Source of the DNA: Himantopus leucocephalus
Taxonomy: Eukaryota; Chordata; Aves; Charadriiformes; Recurvirostridae
Direction: 5' to 3'
Length of the DNA: 64,000 nucleotides
Assembly (NCBI GenBank): GCA_003993805.1
Contig: RSEF01000019.1
Span: 8,283,140 to 8,347,139 of the forward strand
A program made the position numbers and the translations under genes. Positions 1-11,499 of the stretch are shown here, one piece after another (position 1 is the first letter of the stretch; each line of letters begins with the position of its first letter). The notes below the pieces were generated by a model that saw nothing but the letters and a program-made list of their open reading frames with translations, searched no databases and was not told the DNA's origin.

Positions 1-42
1 TTTTTCTTTTTTTTTCTTTCTTTTTTTTCTTTTTTTTTTTTT
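1..42. repeat. Pyrimidine (poly-T with sparse C) low-complexity tract
   Basis: The window opens inside a run of T interrupted only by isolated C. It could be a simple repeat or the reverse-strand poly(A) tail of a retroposon whose body lies outside the window. Positions 43-300 just after it show no repeat body that I recognise. Confidence 0.8.
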
Positions 43-1010
43 AAAATTGCACTGCAGGTCTGGATGAAGTAAGAGAGGAAGGATTTCTTGCTCTTGGCAT
101 TGGGCATAGATGTGTACCTTAATATCATCGCTGTATCTTCTGCGTACAGAGTAGTATGAAGTCCTTGCCAGGTGGTTATGAGGGAGTTCTTTGTGTGGTT
201 GATGGGCAGTGTTTGGATATCTTGTTCAAGCAGCCTTGATGTAGAACCCTTGTCCAGGGTAAGCTGCTGCTAGAATTTGACTCCCACTGCCATCGGATGG
301 TCAAATGGAAAAGCTGATGAGTCTGAGTCTTGGCTGATCAACCCAGGTCTTCCCAGGACCAGGGTTTTGAAACCCATTATTCTTGGGCTCAGATTCTTGC
401 TCTCTGCGATCTGTTTGAGGCAGAGCATGATCACTGTTTTTGGATGCTGGCAGCCAGAGGAAAACGCGGCCGTGGAAGGCGTTCTGTGGAGTGCAAGTGA
501 GTTTTGTCAGAAGCAAGAGCTGAGATAGATTTTTTTTTTTTGTAGTGGTTTTGTTGTTTTTGGAGATGTAAATACTTATTTCTTCTCCCCAACCCCTCAA
601 GTAGGTTGCTCACATTGCCCTTGATCCCCGCAGACTGTCTTGTACTTGTGTAAAATGTATGTATTTCCATTATCATTGCCTAAGGATGTCTTTCATGTTA
701 AGAATAGTCCTAATGTACTTTCCTTCCCTTTGACACTGCTAACTAAAAATTAAAATTGAACATCATCTAACTTGGGGTTTTTGTTTTTGTGTGTGTGTGG
801 TGTTTTTTTTGGTTTTTTTTTTTAAAGGGGATTCTACATTCCCTGTGCTTTTCTGTATTGTTGGATTATTTTTAATGGCGTCTACCAGGTAACTTTTCTG
901 CACCAAGACCTTGCTGCTTGGCTATGCCAGGGAAGGGTCCGAAATGAGGGAGGGCAGGGAAATGAAAGAAGAGCAGCATGCTAACACCCTTGTGCCTTCC
1001 TCTCTGCTTC
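43..1010. other. Non-coding stretch, no recognised gene
   Basis: Unique-looking DNA. The only notable elements are a T run near 529-541 and a T/G-rich low-complexity tract at about 777-824 (GT repeats followed by T runs). Short open frames near 277-676 occur on both strands and have no recognisable domain, so I do not call a gene. Confidence 0.6.
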
Positions 1011-1013
1011 CAG

Positions 1014-1061
1014 ATTGAGTACATCTCGTCTGCAAAGTGCTGAGCCTTTATCAGCCCGGGG
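1014..1061 (+). other. Candidate internal exon (48 bp)
   Basis: A pyrimidine-rich tract at about 990-1010 ends in CCAG at 1010-1013, a near-consensus 3' splice site. A GTAGGT donor-like site starts at 1062. Of the three + frames only one is open: one leading base, then codons reading LSTSRLQSAEPLSARG's first fifteen residues, with two bases left over (phase 2 in, phase 2 out). I do not recognise the peptide. Splice-like pairs of this kind also arise by chance in pyrimidine-rich introns, so this is a hypothesis. It could equally be a non-coding exon or nothing. Confidence 0.22.
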
Positions 1062-1494
1062 GTAGGTCTACTAATGACTGATCTAAAACCATCAAATTCA
1101 TTTATTTGTCACTGCTAGTGACAGGCCAGTTAATGCTAATGGATTCTTTTTTTAGCCTGTTGACTCTGGTGATAGTCTCATAAATGTTGTGAAATCCAAA
1201 GCATTAAGGGAACTTGTAACTTACTTTTAGAGGAGAGCTATTGAAACAGGGTGATGTGGTGTGTGTAGATCAAGGCATATGTTATGTTGAGAAGGAAAAA
1301 GAACAACTCCTGTATTTCATTAAGCCATACCTAGATGTCTTTGCTGTTCCTAATAGTTATTTGACTTGTCAATTGTATTTTAGTGTTCTCTTTAAATGCA
1401 TTTTGGGTCATGCTGTAAAGGGAGGAGAAGCTGTAAATAGAACCTGTCATCTTAGGGGAAAAAATGGCTTGTTTCAGAAAATGGTTCATCTGCA

Positions 1495-1631
1495 GGGCCT
1501 GAATCTTCTCTGTCCCTATTGTATGAAAGCACTTAAGCATATACTTAAGTTGGCATAAGCATGTGGGTAAGTGCTTTGCTGAATCAGGATGGACTAAAAG
1601 CACATTATTAAATGCTTTGTTGAACTGTGGA
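1495..1631. repeat. Ancient palindromic interspersed repeat (MITE-like), with a partial second copy
   Basis: The ends resemble each other in inverted orientation (gggcctgaatc near 1495 and gaatcagga near 1581), and the interior has several 'agcactta / taagtgct' type motifs. The right part carries the hallmark 'gtgctttgctgaatc'. Positions 1595-1631 repeat the right half in diverged form ('aaagcac...aatgctttgttgaac'). The pattern resembles decayed palindromic repeats that I recall as common in turtles and crocodilians, but I cannot assign a database family name from sequence alone. A related copy lies near 21370-21454. Confidence 0.5.
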
Positions 1632-4000
1632 GCTGTAGCAGAAAAAGATTAAAAGATTACTTTATGTATTTGACAGTACTTTGTATATGGTCAGTCCCAT
1701 CACTTCTCTTTCAGGGATAGCCAGTTTCATCTCTCTTGCTTTCCCCCCTCCACCATTGTATGTCACTCACAAGAAAATGTTAATCTGCTGTTTCCTCAAA
1801 AAAGTGATTGCAAGGTCACTGTAGCATCAGACTTAAAAAAAGAAAATAAAAAATCATTGTCTAAGCTTAATTTAGTCTCTAGCTCTGCAATCGCACATTC
1901 TATTTGCCTTAGTCACTGGAGTAATTCTGTAAACTATGTGAGTAGTGTTCAACGTGGCTTAGGTTTCTAAGATATTATTGCTGTAGAAATTGTGGTTTGC
2001 TGAGTAATTTGAAAGTTAATGTGAGTCTCTGTAGTCAGATCAGCATGCGGTATTAATAAGCTACTTCTAAACTTTGGCATTTTGCTGCTCTCCTGTTGAA
2101 AATATTTCCTTTATTTTTTGAGTGCAGAGAAAATCTGAAGAATGTTAGGAAGTTCTCCACTGCTCAGTCGTTCCTTGTGCTGGGACATCTGCAGCTGGGT
2201 GTATTATTGTCACTGACTAGGCTTAAACCTAAGTATTAAGATTGTACTTTGGGAACTTCATACTATAAAGAAGGACTGTACCCTGCTAAGACTTATGTAG
2301 CTCTACACAGGAGGAATGGTTCCAGAGACCTCGGCAAGCGCAGTTAATGCAGACAAGGCTTCTTAATATGTTGATGAAGTGTACGTGACGAGAAGGGTGA
2401 AGGAAAAGAAGTATTGACAGCAGCAGAAAGCATCGTTCCCTCTGCCCTTCCCTCCCCCCAGTAAGGACTTGCATTAATTTCCCATTGACTCTGATGTACA
2501 ATAGGGAAGAGGTTTCAAGCTGACTAAAGGGGCAAAGGTCCAAGAAAACTACTGTAGCAAGAACTGATGCAGAGTGACAGTAATGAGGTGGCCTGGCAGG
2601 TGGGAGGGAAAATGGTGGGGTCGGGGAAAGAAACTAATATCTAGTGAATTAAGTAGTTCCCAGGGTTTGAAGTTGTTAAGTCCTGTTGGTTTTATTTTCC
2701 TCGGTATGTGCCATACAACTACAAGATACGGCTGGAGCAAGGCCTCCTTGGCTGAGAACGTGGGCAGGGTCCTGCTGCGGCTCCAGTCCTCGTGGCTCAG
2801 GGCTGTGTCGCTGGGAGTGCTGGTGTTGCCCAGAGGATACAGAATTCTTCTGTCGTGTCCCCAAACCTGTGCTGCACGGTTTTAATTTGTGTTTTAGTAT
2901 TCCTGACCCTGAGCTCATCTTTTATGTTGTTCTGTGGGTCAGTTTTGCATCAAAGAGAAGGTGAGGAGCACAGGGTGAAGTGTTTTGAAAATGTGATTTA
3001 TTTAAAATAGGGACTGTGAAGTGCCAGCAAGACTTCCCAGCTTCTTGAATGCTGGTGGAAACAGAATGCCTGCTAGGTAGAGCGTCAGTAGAGGTTTTTA
3101 TAACAATTGCTGAATAAACATTGTTCAGGAAACTTCCCAAAGGGTACTTTGGTGTGGTGTGTAAAGAGGTTGCAGGGAGCTGAGCATTTCTCCCAAGTAT
3201 CTGTAAATCCCGCTGGGCTGAGAAGTACCACGCAAGTCTGAGGCTTGGTTTGTGGCAAAAGCTTGTCAGCTGCGAGCCCTCAGCAGTGTCGGAGGGTTTG
3301 CTGTGTGTTGCACTGCTGGAAGAAGGTGTTGCTGAAGGGGACATTGCTGGTGATTTTTCTGCAGTGCTTACTGAAAGAGTGAAACATCTGTATAGTTTTC
3401 CATTTGGCCATGATATCAATCGTTTATGTTGAGAGATGTGTCTGTGCTGTTCCCTGCTCTGAGCCCGAGCTGTGCACAGCGCCTGACACAGACACGGAGC
3501 ATTTATCCTTTTGCCAAAGGTTTGCACAGCGTTGTAAATGAGTATAAAGATGTTCATTTGCTGGTGAATTTCGCCGACTTCTGGTGTTGTGTTTGGCAGA
3601 CCCACAAAGCCTATAGCAGCACTGTGCGCTCAGTGGATTGTGGAAGGGAGCAGAAAACTTTGACAAGAAATCCGAAGTTAATGCTGAGATGTGAAGTATG
3701 GTAGGAATTTTCTGAGGACACGGGGGTATCGCCTCAGCTTTTGGTGCGGGGCTGCTGCCGACCCTCCTGTTGGACGGTGTCAGGCCGTTGCTCTGCCACG
3801 TCCTGAGAATCCCTGGCAGATCTCTCACGTGAGACCCCAATGAGCCCCGCTGAGCCAACTACGGCGAAAGGCATCGGCTTCTTGTGGCTGGGGCTCCCTC
3901 TCCTCAAAAAGCCTCCAGTATAAGGTGTTTGAGGGTTTGTTTGTTTTTTCTTGATTGATGTATGTGTACTGGACAGCTCGCCTTCCTCCCCAGTCGCTTT
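1632..4000. other. Non-coding stretch, no recognised gene
   Basis: Mostly unique DNA of average composition. The reverse strand is open for 227 codons at 2922-3605, but the predicted protein is low in information (rich in S, T, H, Q, P), has no recognisable domain, and overlaps + strand open frames. I treat it as chance. No clear repeat was recognised. Confidence 0.5.
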
Positions 4001-5300
4001 CTGTAGCTCAGCTTTATGACGGCGGCCCTGCACGGCTGGCCGGCTGAACAGGCGGCGTACCTAGCGTTTGAACTCTACCCCGTTCAAATAGTAGTTGGTG
4101 AAAAAGCCCCTTGTAAAACCTGCTGTGATAATGTCCCAGGGCCACTGTTAGCTGGGTTTGGCCACGGAGGAAGCACAGCGTCACCGTCAGCAGGAGTTTG
4201 GTCTCCCTTTGGTGTAGGAGGCCCCGTAAGGCCCTGAGAGGGCTGGTACTGCCGCTGAGCCTGGAGAGGTGGGGGGGGAGGAAAAAAGGGCAACAGGGGA
4301 TTATCCAAAGCGTCTCAGCGTGGCAGAGAACACAGCCATTTCCTGACGCCTGGGCTTGGCACCACACGGTAAACGGCCGCTGTGGCTGAAGGAGACGTTG
4401 GCAGCACCCCTGGACGTTGGGAAGGAAGTGTGTGAAGCCGAGCAGTATCGTACGCTGCCGGCTCTTAACGCGACTTGTCTTTGAGGGATTAAACTGGGGG
4501 GTTTTGGTTGTTTTTTTTCTTTTTTTTTTAACGACTTTTGATTGGAAGACTTATAAGGGAGGCCCTGACTGGAGTGCCGGTGCGCGGCGGAGGCTGTAAC
4601 TGCTGGCTCCCGGGGTTCCTGCCGTACGCTGGGGTTTCCGAACAGGCCGGGCTTCGGGGAGGGGGAAGCGAGATAAGGACGCTAGGCCACGGCATGTGAA
4701 AGGTAGTTTGTGGTGTGAATTATGGCTAATGCCGGTCACATGGTGGTTACAGACTGGCGTGGGGGCTGGGGCGCAGCGCTGGGAGGCGAGGGAGGGGCGA
4801 CTGGCAGTGGATTTAAATGGGCTCAGCGGCGCGTTGCAATGCTGGGTCGATCCTGGCGCCCTCAGTAACGAGAGGAGAGGAGGAAGCATGCTAAGCTGCA
4901 GGTGTCCTGGAGTCCCTGTGCCTCCAGATAAGCGTTGGCTCCGCTCTTCCCCGCAGAGCTGGGCGCTCAGCCATGCCGGACGCTCCTCCGCCCCCGTGGT
5001 CCAGCTCGGGGAAGCTGGCTTTCTCCTTTGTGCTGCAGGACCATACCCGTTTCTCTCTGTGTGGCCCATCCTTCCTCCCTGTTGGAGCTTGGAGGGATGG
5101 CTGCAGTGGTCCCTCTGGTCTTACGCAGATGAGGAGTGTGTCCTGACGTGTTTCCACTGCGAAGCGCAGCGCCGGAGACTGGCCGCACTGTAACTGCGTG
5201 CCTCTGTTCCCCCTCTGCCTGAGCGGGGATTTCCTGCCCTAGCTGGCCTGCGATCCCGGGAGTGGGTGGATGGCGGTGAAAAGCACCTGGAAAGAGTCTC
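4000..5300. other. GC-rich stretch with scattered CpG
   Basis: GC content rises clearly here, with CpG-containing clusters around 4010-4040, 4560-4680 and 4760-4990. Open frames are present on both strands (for example 4551-5069 reverse and 4696-5193 forward), as expected when stop codons become rare in GC-rich DNA. No TATA-like element, exon or known protein was recognised. It could be a weak CpG island or simply a GC-rich isochore patch. Confidence 0.45.
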
Positions 5301-6910
5301 CCGCCACACTACCTTTGTGCTTTAAATTCCTGACTCACCAAATCCCGTGAACTGTGATCAAAGCAGCAGGTTATGCGTGCGATGTGGCTGGCAATTTATG
5401 TATGAAGAGGGAGTTGTGATGGTCTTGTCTGATTTTTATTTTTATTTTTTTCTCTTTCTCATCTGGTCACATCCTCTGTGTCATTAATCTTCCAGATCAA
5501 ATAAAATGATAGTTGAAAGTTCTCCATAGTTATGATTCCCCCAAAGTTTTGCGAGCATAGCTTTGATTTTGTTGTAGTTATTAGAAGTCAGTTTAGATTG
5601 CTGGACCTGTGTTTTGTCAGTATCTCCAGTGGATATTTTAGTAGGGGCATTTCTCTTTCAATCAAATATGTGTATGCAATAGGAAAAGAACAAAATACAG
5701 AATAGGAATAAAAACTAAAGCAATTTAGTTACCGGTCCGAAGACTTTAATGCTAAAGAGCCATGAAGAAACTTTATTGGAACTATAATTGCAGACATAAG
5801 CAGTGATTATCTGTCTTCATGCTTTTATAGTCCCCATCACTGTCATCTGAACGCATGAAGCTGATGAGAGTGTGTGCAGAGCGTTATTCAGCTGATGCTG
5901 TGTAATCCTGATCTCTTGCAATATATGGAAAGTAAAATAAAGTGTCAATTCATTTGAAAATGACAGTGAAAGAAAAAGATGGGGGAGGACAAGTATCCTT
6001 GCAGGAAACATAACCTTATTTCATCCAGCTTGCAACTGAAGGAATGTGGTTGACAGGGTAAGCATCTTGTATGGATGTGGTCAAAAGAAATCTTGCTGTT
6101 TCTTAACGTTCTTAGAGGTCCTCAGCAGGTGCAGTCCTTCATCTTTGGAGGGTGCCTCCCTTTGTTTCCTGGAAATGTTCTGAATTTCCTCCAGCTGAGA
6201 GAAGGACAAGAGCACCTGTTTGTCTTGTGTTCCTGAGAACTGGAGATCATTGGATCAAGGCAGACAAATGGATGCTGCCAAACGCTTCTTGAGGTGGAAC
6301 AGAGATCAGAGAGCAAGTCCTGAATTGCTTGGCCTGATTATTGGTGCTGGTTATGCAGGTGAAAATGTGCTCTGGGCTGTAAAGAGGCAGCAGGAGGAAG
6401 AAGTAATTTGGTGGTTGTATGCAAGATTCATTTCCTGCTGCTTGGCAGCCCTAAATATCTGAAATTCTTGGTATTAAGTACCTGGTAGTTTTTGGTGAAC
6501 TCGCTGGGCACTTCAGAGGAGGTGGTGCTGCTCTGCAGAAGGGGAGCTTGCGCTGCTGGTACAATTGAGTGACTAAATCTAATGTGGCATTCCTGAACTG
6601 TAATCCAGTGCCCTTTTTGTAAAGAGGCTTTTACGTCTCTACTGCCCTAAGAAATGTTGAGTGAGAGACTTTCTGCTGCTTCACAGCCAGAGTGGTAGAA
6701 GGAGCAGTATATGCAGAGCTCTGGCATTTTGCATTGCGGTTAGTAATCCCGAGGTAGGCACAGACTTAGATGGTTTGAGTTTACTTGACTCAGGCCAGTG
6801 TTCCTAGGGTCTGCTTGCTGTCTTTCCTGCCCCTTGCTCTCTTGCTGTTCCTGCTTTTCAGGCAGGTGTGTTCGTTGCCTGAAATCAGTTTCTAAGTCTC
6901 CTCATTTTCA
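5300..6910. other. Non-coding stretch, no recognised gene
   Basis: AT-richer DNA after the GC patch. T-rich runs occur near 5437-5460. The sequence around 5470-5960 is AT-rich with no recognised repeat. Nothing else in it could be assigned. Confidence 0.5.
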
Positions 6911-6914
6911 TTGC

Positions 6915-6985
6915 AGTCACCTGCTCAGGGTTACATGGAAGAAATGAGGTAGGAGCCAGAAGTCCTGTGAGCTCTTAATGAACAG
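6915..6985 (-). repeat. Possible MIR-type SINE relic
   Basis: The string around 6917-6970 aligns by eye with the reverse complement of the MIR core and tail: a 'ctgctcagggttacatg' segment in place of 'cttgcccaaggtcacac', then 'aggagccagaa' in place of 'agagccaggat'. The match is weak. The same stretch also has an acceptor-like CAG (6914-6916) and a GTAGGA donor-like site at 6949, so a small exon is the alternative reading. Confidence 0.35.
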
Positions 6986-7119
6986 TACGTGAATAGTCCA
7001 GGGCTAGGTTTGGGCCTTAACAAGGTAACTGTTTTGGGGTTTTTGGGTAGGGGAGGCACTTGTTGGACAGGAAATTCGTTATACTTTTTTCCTTTTCCTT
7101 TTTTTTTTTTTTTTTTTTT

Positions 7120-7219
7120 NNNNNNNNNNNNNNNNNNNNNNNNNNNNNNNNNNNNNNNNNNNNNNNNNNNNNNNNNNNNNNNNNNNNNNNNNNNNNNNNN
7201 NNNNNNNNNNNNNNNNNNN
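7120..7219. other. Assembly gap (100 N)
   Basis: Exactly 100 N, the conventional placeholder for a gap of unknown size. It interrupts a T run of more than 20 bases on the left that resumes with T on the right. The gap probably hides a long poly-T or T-rich simple repeat that reads could not span. Confidence 0.98.
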
Positions 7220-8580
7220 TTTTTTTCAATTTTGGAGGCAAAGAGACAGCTGTATTGAAGGAGGAAAATAGGTGCAGAGGAATCCAAAACTTCTAAATCT
7301 GTTTTTATTTGCTTTAGCACTGAATTAAGACCAGGTAGAAAACCCACAACTGATCATGTATGGTTTTGGTGGACTTTTCTGAATTTCTCAGTGATGATTG
7401 TCTTTGCTTTCATTGAAGTTAGCAAGAGTTAACCACTAACTTCTGTTAGAGCAGGTCAAAGAAAAGCTCCTAAATTGCCTAATACACTCAAGACTTAAAA
7501 ACAAAACCAGAAAACTACTAGTAAAGTTCCTAGATACACAGGGAAGTAGGCAATGCAGTTTTTGGAGACGTGTGCCTGCTGTCCTCTATTTGAAAGAAAA
7601 TGAGATAGTGATTTTTTGAAAGTTTCTGGTCTTCATCTTAGTGAGCTGCCAATGAAAAACTGGTTCTTGGAAAAGTTTATTCAAAATGTAGTTGCAAGTC
7701 TGTGGGACATACATTCCTGGAGACATCAGCATCCTACTTTCAGAAAAGACTCGTGTGCCGAAATGACTTAAACTACTTTAAATCTGACCCTTATTATTCT
7801 TATCATATGGAGCTGTGGTAAGTGATTGTCATCACCCTTGTTTTATGAATGTGGAAAGCAGAAGTGCCGCTCACGTGTTCTGCAATACTCAAAACAGTGG
7901 GAATCGCTGGTGCCGTGGGAGAGGGTGATTCCAAAGCCCACGCGGTGCTGAGGCTGCACCCGCTGTGCCACGTGTTTCCAGGTGTTGGTGAAGAGAGGAG
8001 GTGCAGGGTTTGAGAAGGTGACATCCCGGCTGTGCCACGGTCAGTGCTGTGTAACTCTGCATTTTCTTCAGTCCCCACAGGGTGACGAAGCTGTGTGTGA
8101 TTATTGCCTTAGTGTTGCATCATTGGAGACGGGCGTGAGTCAGTCATGAAAACCCTCTGTAAAAGGCTTTTGTAGCTAATACTGGTTTATTAGAAACAGT
8201 TGTTCAGAATAGGTCTGGTTTCACTGGGCATTTGAAGCATCTTAAGAATGATGCTAGCGGTGCTCAAAGTCTGAGGAGGGCACAAGCAGACGCGGGGGTA
8301 GGCTGTGAAATGTTTAAGATGGAGGGGTGAGTGCCCAGAAGAACAGGCTGAATGCAGCACGCCCATCCGACATCTGACTGATGCTTCAAAACCTGCAGTC
8401 AGCCACTGTGGTGTGGGTCAGGAAAGGGAAGGAGGGAATATGCAGCTGCTCCCTGCCAGGGTCTGATTAATTTCTGGGGGAGGCTGTGTGTGTTTGTGAA
8501 TACGCAGCAGCACAAAGCAGTGCTGAAACGCAGGGCTCTCTGCGTGGAGGTGTGCTGGTGAACTTGGGTGCTGAGGAGTT
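7220..8580. other. Non-coding stretch, no recognised gene
   Basis: Average-composition DNA. The only assignable element is a possible SINE relic at 7821-7910. Open frames here are short and have no recognisable domain. Confidence 0.5.
7821..7910 (-). repeat. Possible MIR-type SINE relic
   Basis: The segment 'gattgtcatcacccttg' followed by 'ttttatgaatgtggaaa' resembles the reverse complement of the MIR 3' half ('tattatcatccccattttacagatggggaaact'), and degrades after about 7900. It is an old, decayed match judged by eye. Confidence 0.4.
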
Positions 8581-8589
8581 GTGCCATCT

Positions 8590-9060
8590 GCGTGGTAAGG
8601 GGAGGCAGCTGGAGCCGGCAAGCCGGCGCTCCATGCTTGTTTCTGAGTGGCGCTTAACCTCTGTGTCTGCTTCCATCGCTGTGAAATGCTGCTTTTACGG
8701 CCACCGCTGCTGCTGTAGCTCTGAGCACCCTGTACGCACTCGGCAGCCCTCTGCCCGTGGAACGGTGCTGCCCTTCTGCGCGGGGAGGACTTGCCTGTTC
8801 GGCACGTCTGTACAGGAGGAGAAATTGCAGCCTGGGCTTCTGGGTCCCAAGCTGAATACCCCGAAGCCCGTGCTGTCCTCCCTCGCTGCTGCAGGCTCCT
8901 CTGCCAGCCCTGCTGGAAGCTTTAATTCATGTGCTTTGGGATCCTCTGGCAGGCAGCGCGGTAGAAATGAGGAGTATCATTGTGTTTTATTGTGGCTTCT
9001 AAGAACGCAGTGTGTTTGTGCTTCGGGGAGCCCCAGGGGCTTTGTTTTTCACCAGGCCTG
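8590..9060. other. CpG-rich patch
   Basis: CpG dinucleotides are dense from about 8600 to 8900, roughly twenty in 300 bases by eye, against a CpG-poor background. A 191-codon forward frame (8486-9061) spans it, but it shows no domain and is Cys/Ser/Arg-rich, as GC-rich non-coding DNA often is. This may be a small CpG island or alternative promoter. No splice donor as clear as the one at 40834 was seen. Confidence 0.4.
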
Positions 9061-9089
9061 AGCTATTCTTCAGTAGAGCCTTCCCGGAG

Positions 9090-9850
9090 CGTGATCTAGT
9101 TCTGCCCATTAGGAGTGAGAGACGGGCCTGACTGATTTCTGCTCCCTGCTGCATAATAAATCTGATACTAAAATTAGTGCTGGTCTCCCTAGGCCATAAT
9201 TCTTGCTGAGATTATAGAGAATTGTGCGTGCGGAGAGGAATTGTGGTTGTGTGTGTGTGTGTTTGGGTTTTTTTTATAACCTTGAGTGTCCAATTTCCAG
9301 GTTTTTTACTTAACCCCCCCCATCTTTTTCCCCTTTTCCTCTTTTGGGAAGTGCTTAGCCTTTCTGTGTATTTTGGCTATTTAAGCCTCTGTCACTGCAG
9401 GCAGATGAGTTCCTTGGGAGCTCTTCTGAAGGTTTTGTAATTGAGTCTTTTACCACGGCGACAGGATATTATTAACCTTCAGTAAAGCAATTTATTTCAT
9501 ACTCCTTTGTGGGGACAAGCCTTTTTTCCCCCAGGAAAATATGTGTGTGGAAAGGGTTTTACATACAGGGGTAGCTGGACTTACAGCAGTGATTATGATT
9601 TAAGAAAAAATAATAATAATTTACATGAAAAAAAAGGCAGTTCTGTTTGCGTCAGTTTAAAAGAAACCTTTGGTCCTGAATGACTCCAGCCCCTGCCCTG
9701 GTGTTTAATTATTTTAAAGAACATACTTTTTGTCTATCATTGGCTTTGAAAGGAGGTTGTATTTCATTTTAGAGCTCCAGCTATTTAGCCCCTGTGAGCA
9801 CTAAAACATTTTGTTTTCATCTTTGAGACGGCCTTAAAAATGAACTGAGA
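9090..9850. promoter_or_regulatory. Candidate conserved non-coding block
   Basis: The AT-rich stretches at 9140-9215 and 9640-9850 are free of recognisable repeats and rich in short TF-type words, such as 'cataataaatc', 'ctaaaattag' and 'tttaattatttta'. This texture is typical of vertebrate conserved non-coding elements. Between them lie GT and T-rich low-complexity runs at about 9246-9275. The call rests on texture only; conservation was not measured. Confidence 0.3.
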
Positions 9851-10033
9851 GCTGGAGGGAGGAGTTCCTTGCGGGGTCTCCCTCTTGGCTTGGCCTTTGC
9901 CCTGAAATCAAATGCAGACTAGTCCAGAAGTCGTTAAAGATTGGATAGCTCCTAGAATAGCAATTTCCAGCGAACAAGCGGGAATGCTGGATAAGTGGCC
10001 AGCCTGGCTGAATAACTTGTGTTTTCTATTGAG

Positions 10034-10165
10034 CGTGGTGACAAAGGCACTGGTCTGGGATTCAGGGGCTCTGGGCTGGGCTGGTCTGTTCCAGGCTGCT
10101 ATGTCGCTTCATCTCCCTGCGCCTAAATTTTTATTTGAGAAAGAGGATGAGAATATTTCTTTTCC
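10034..10165 (+). repeat. MIR/CORE-SINE relic, forward
   Basis: The segment reads like the amniote MIR consensus in order: 'aaggcactggtctgggattc' where the consensus has 'agagcactggactgggagtc', then 'aggggctctggg', a degraded 'tcacttcatctccctgcgcc', then 'agaaagaggatgagaa' in the position of 'gtaaaatggggataat'. The order and spacing of these blocks make chance unlikely. It is heavily diverged, so the insertion is old. Confidence 0.6.
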
Positions 10166-10334
10166 CATGTCTAGTTAGACTTTGCTTTTTACTTCAGTAG
10201 ACTGTTAAACTTTAAAAAAATAATTAGCGACATGCTTGTCCTGGTTTGTGTCTGACTTGAAAACTTTGCACTGTCACAGAGCCTGCTTTCCAAGGAGTTC
10301 ACTGTACCTTGCGGTATGAGTATGTTCTTTCAGC

Positions 10335-10420
10335 AATTATATTAAAGAGGTGGTATTATTGCCACATTATACAAGAGACCTTGGATGAGAGTTACGGTGC
10401 TTTGTCCAGAGCTTTACGTT
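10335..10420 (-). repeat. Possible MIR/L2-type relic
   Basis: 'gtggtattattgccacatta' followed by 'tacaagagaccttggatgag' matches, weakly, the reverse complement of the MIR/L2 3' region ('gtattattatccccattttacagatgaggaaact'), followed by a degraded 'cttgcccaaggtc'. It sits only 170 bases from the forward relic at 10034-10165. Confidence 0.35.
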
Positions 10421-10499
10421 TGTTAACGCACTTGGATCTCTCGGTGCCATTTGTAGGCTTTGATTGCAATCATCCGTTTTTCTACCCTATGCCTCTTTA

Positions 10500-10784
10500 G
10501 CATGCTGAGCTGCTTCTGCCTTGCTATTGAAACGGGCATCCTCGAGAAAGTATTTTGGTCCGTGAGGCTTTTGGTGACCTTTGTTAGGGCTGTCCTCCAG
10601 AACCACGGTCTCCCAAACTGATCTTCCTGCGTTCTACCACTTTCTGGTTTTTCCGGATGTGTTCAGTTATTTTTATCCAAACTTTCTAGCTTCACTGGTT
10701 CCATCCCTTTTACATTAGATGGGCTTTTCCACAGGCTGGGTCAGAAAGCCGTTGCTCTAGACCTGAGGAGCACTCGCCTGCTTT
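10500..10784. other. Non-coding stretch, nothing recognised
   Basis: Unique DNA between the SINE relics and the CpG-rich patch. No gene, repeat or regulatory signature was recognised. Confidence 0.5.
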
Positions 10785-11010
10785 TGCTTTGAGTGCGGAC
10801 TCCTTGTGGCAGGGGCTGCAGGTCCGCTCTGTGGAGCGCACCGTGGGCTCGGTGGCCTGGGCTTCTAGCCGTGGTGGTGTGTCCGGCACGTGTCTTGCTG
10901 CCGGGAGGGAGGAAGGGCTGCTGGCTCGGCGCAGTGCCCCTGCTAGCCCTGCCATCCCGGGGGTGGTATGGCGGGAGGGCACCGGGCTCCGCTGGTGTCC
11001 CCAGCTCACG
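10785..11010. other. CpG-rich patch
   Basis: About twenty CpG occur in roughly 230 bases by eye, with GC content well above the surroundings. The longest reverse-strand open frame of the window (10741-11490, 249 codons) overlaps it, but the product is Arg/Pro/Ser/His-rich with no domain, which is typical of GC-rich non-coding DNA. Possible small CpG island; no transcription start evidence. Confidence 0.4.
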
Positions 11011-11499
11011 TGGGCTGAGGTTATGCACCGGGCACAGGGCGGAGAGTGGGACGGTTGGAGAAGGGATGGGTCTGAGCCCAGGGGTGGTGGGCATACTGCT
11101 TTCTCTAGGATGTCCTGCTGGGAGAAGATACTGATGATAAATGTGTTTTGTGGGGAAAAACCAAAACCACTTTGTGCGTGCTGTGCTTTGGTGGTGTACG
11201 CAGGTTTGCAGAACAGACTTGCCCTTTCCTTTGAGGTTATGGGTGTCTCTGTGTTTTGTTGGTAGCAGTGAACTTGAGATTTTTAAAAACAAAGATAAAC
11301 GCCACGACCTTGCTTTTATACTGCAGTCTTCTAACGCCGTCAGTTCAATGTGTCTTCTGACTGGCCAAGCACAGTGGTGGTACTGCCTAAGGGGAACAGA
11401 GGGGCTCCTCCAGAATCTGCCCTCCCGTTGATGCCTCTCTCGTGCCTGGCCTGCGCTTGGGAAAGGGCACTTTCCTGCGTGGTCCTTCAACCTCTGCTA

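Noticed and set aside
2922..3605. 227-codon minus-strand open frame
   Set aside because: No recognisable domain, low-information composition, and overlapping forward frames. About one frame of this size per several such windows is expected by chance.
8486..9061. 191-codon forward frame
   Set aside because: Composition-driven frame in a CpG-rich patch, Cys/Ser/Arg-rich with no domain.
10741..11490. Longest open frame in the window (249 codons, minus strand)
   Set aside because: It lies in GC- and CpG-rich DNA where stops are rare, overlaps forward frames, is Arg/Pro/Ser/His-rich, has no domain, and the printed-strand asymmetry argues for + strand transcription.
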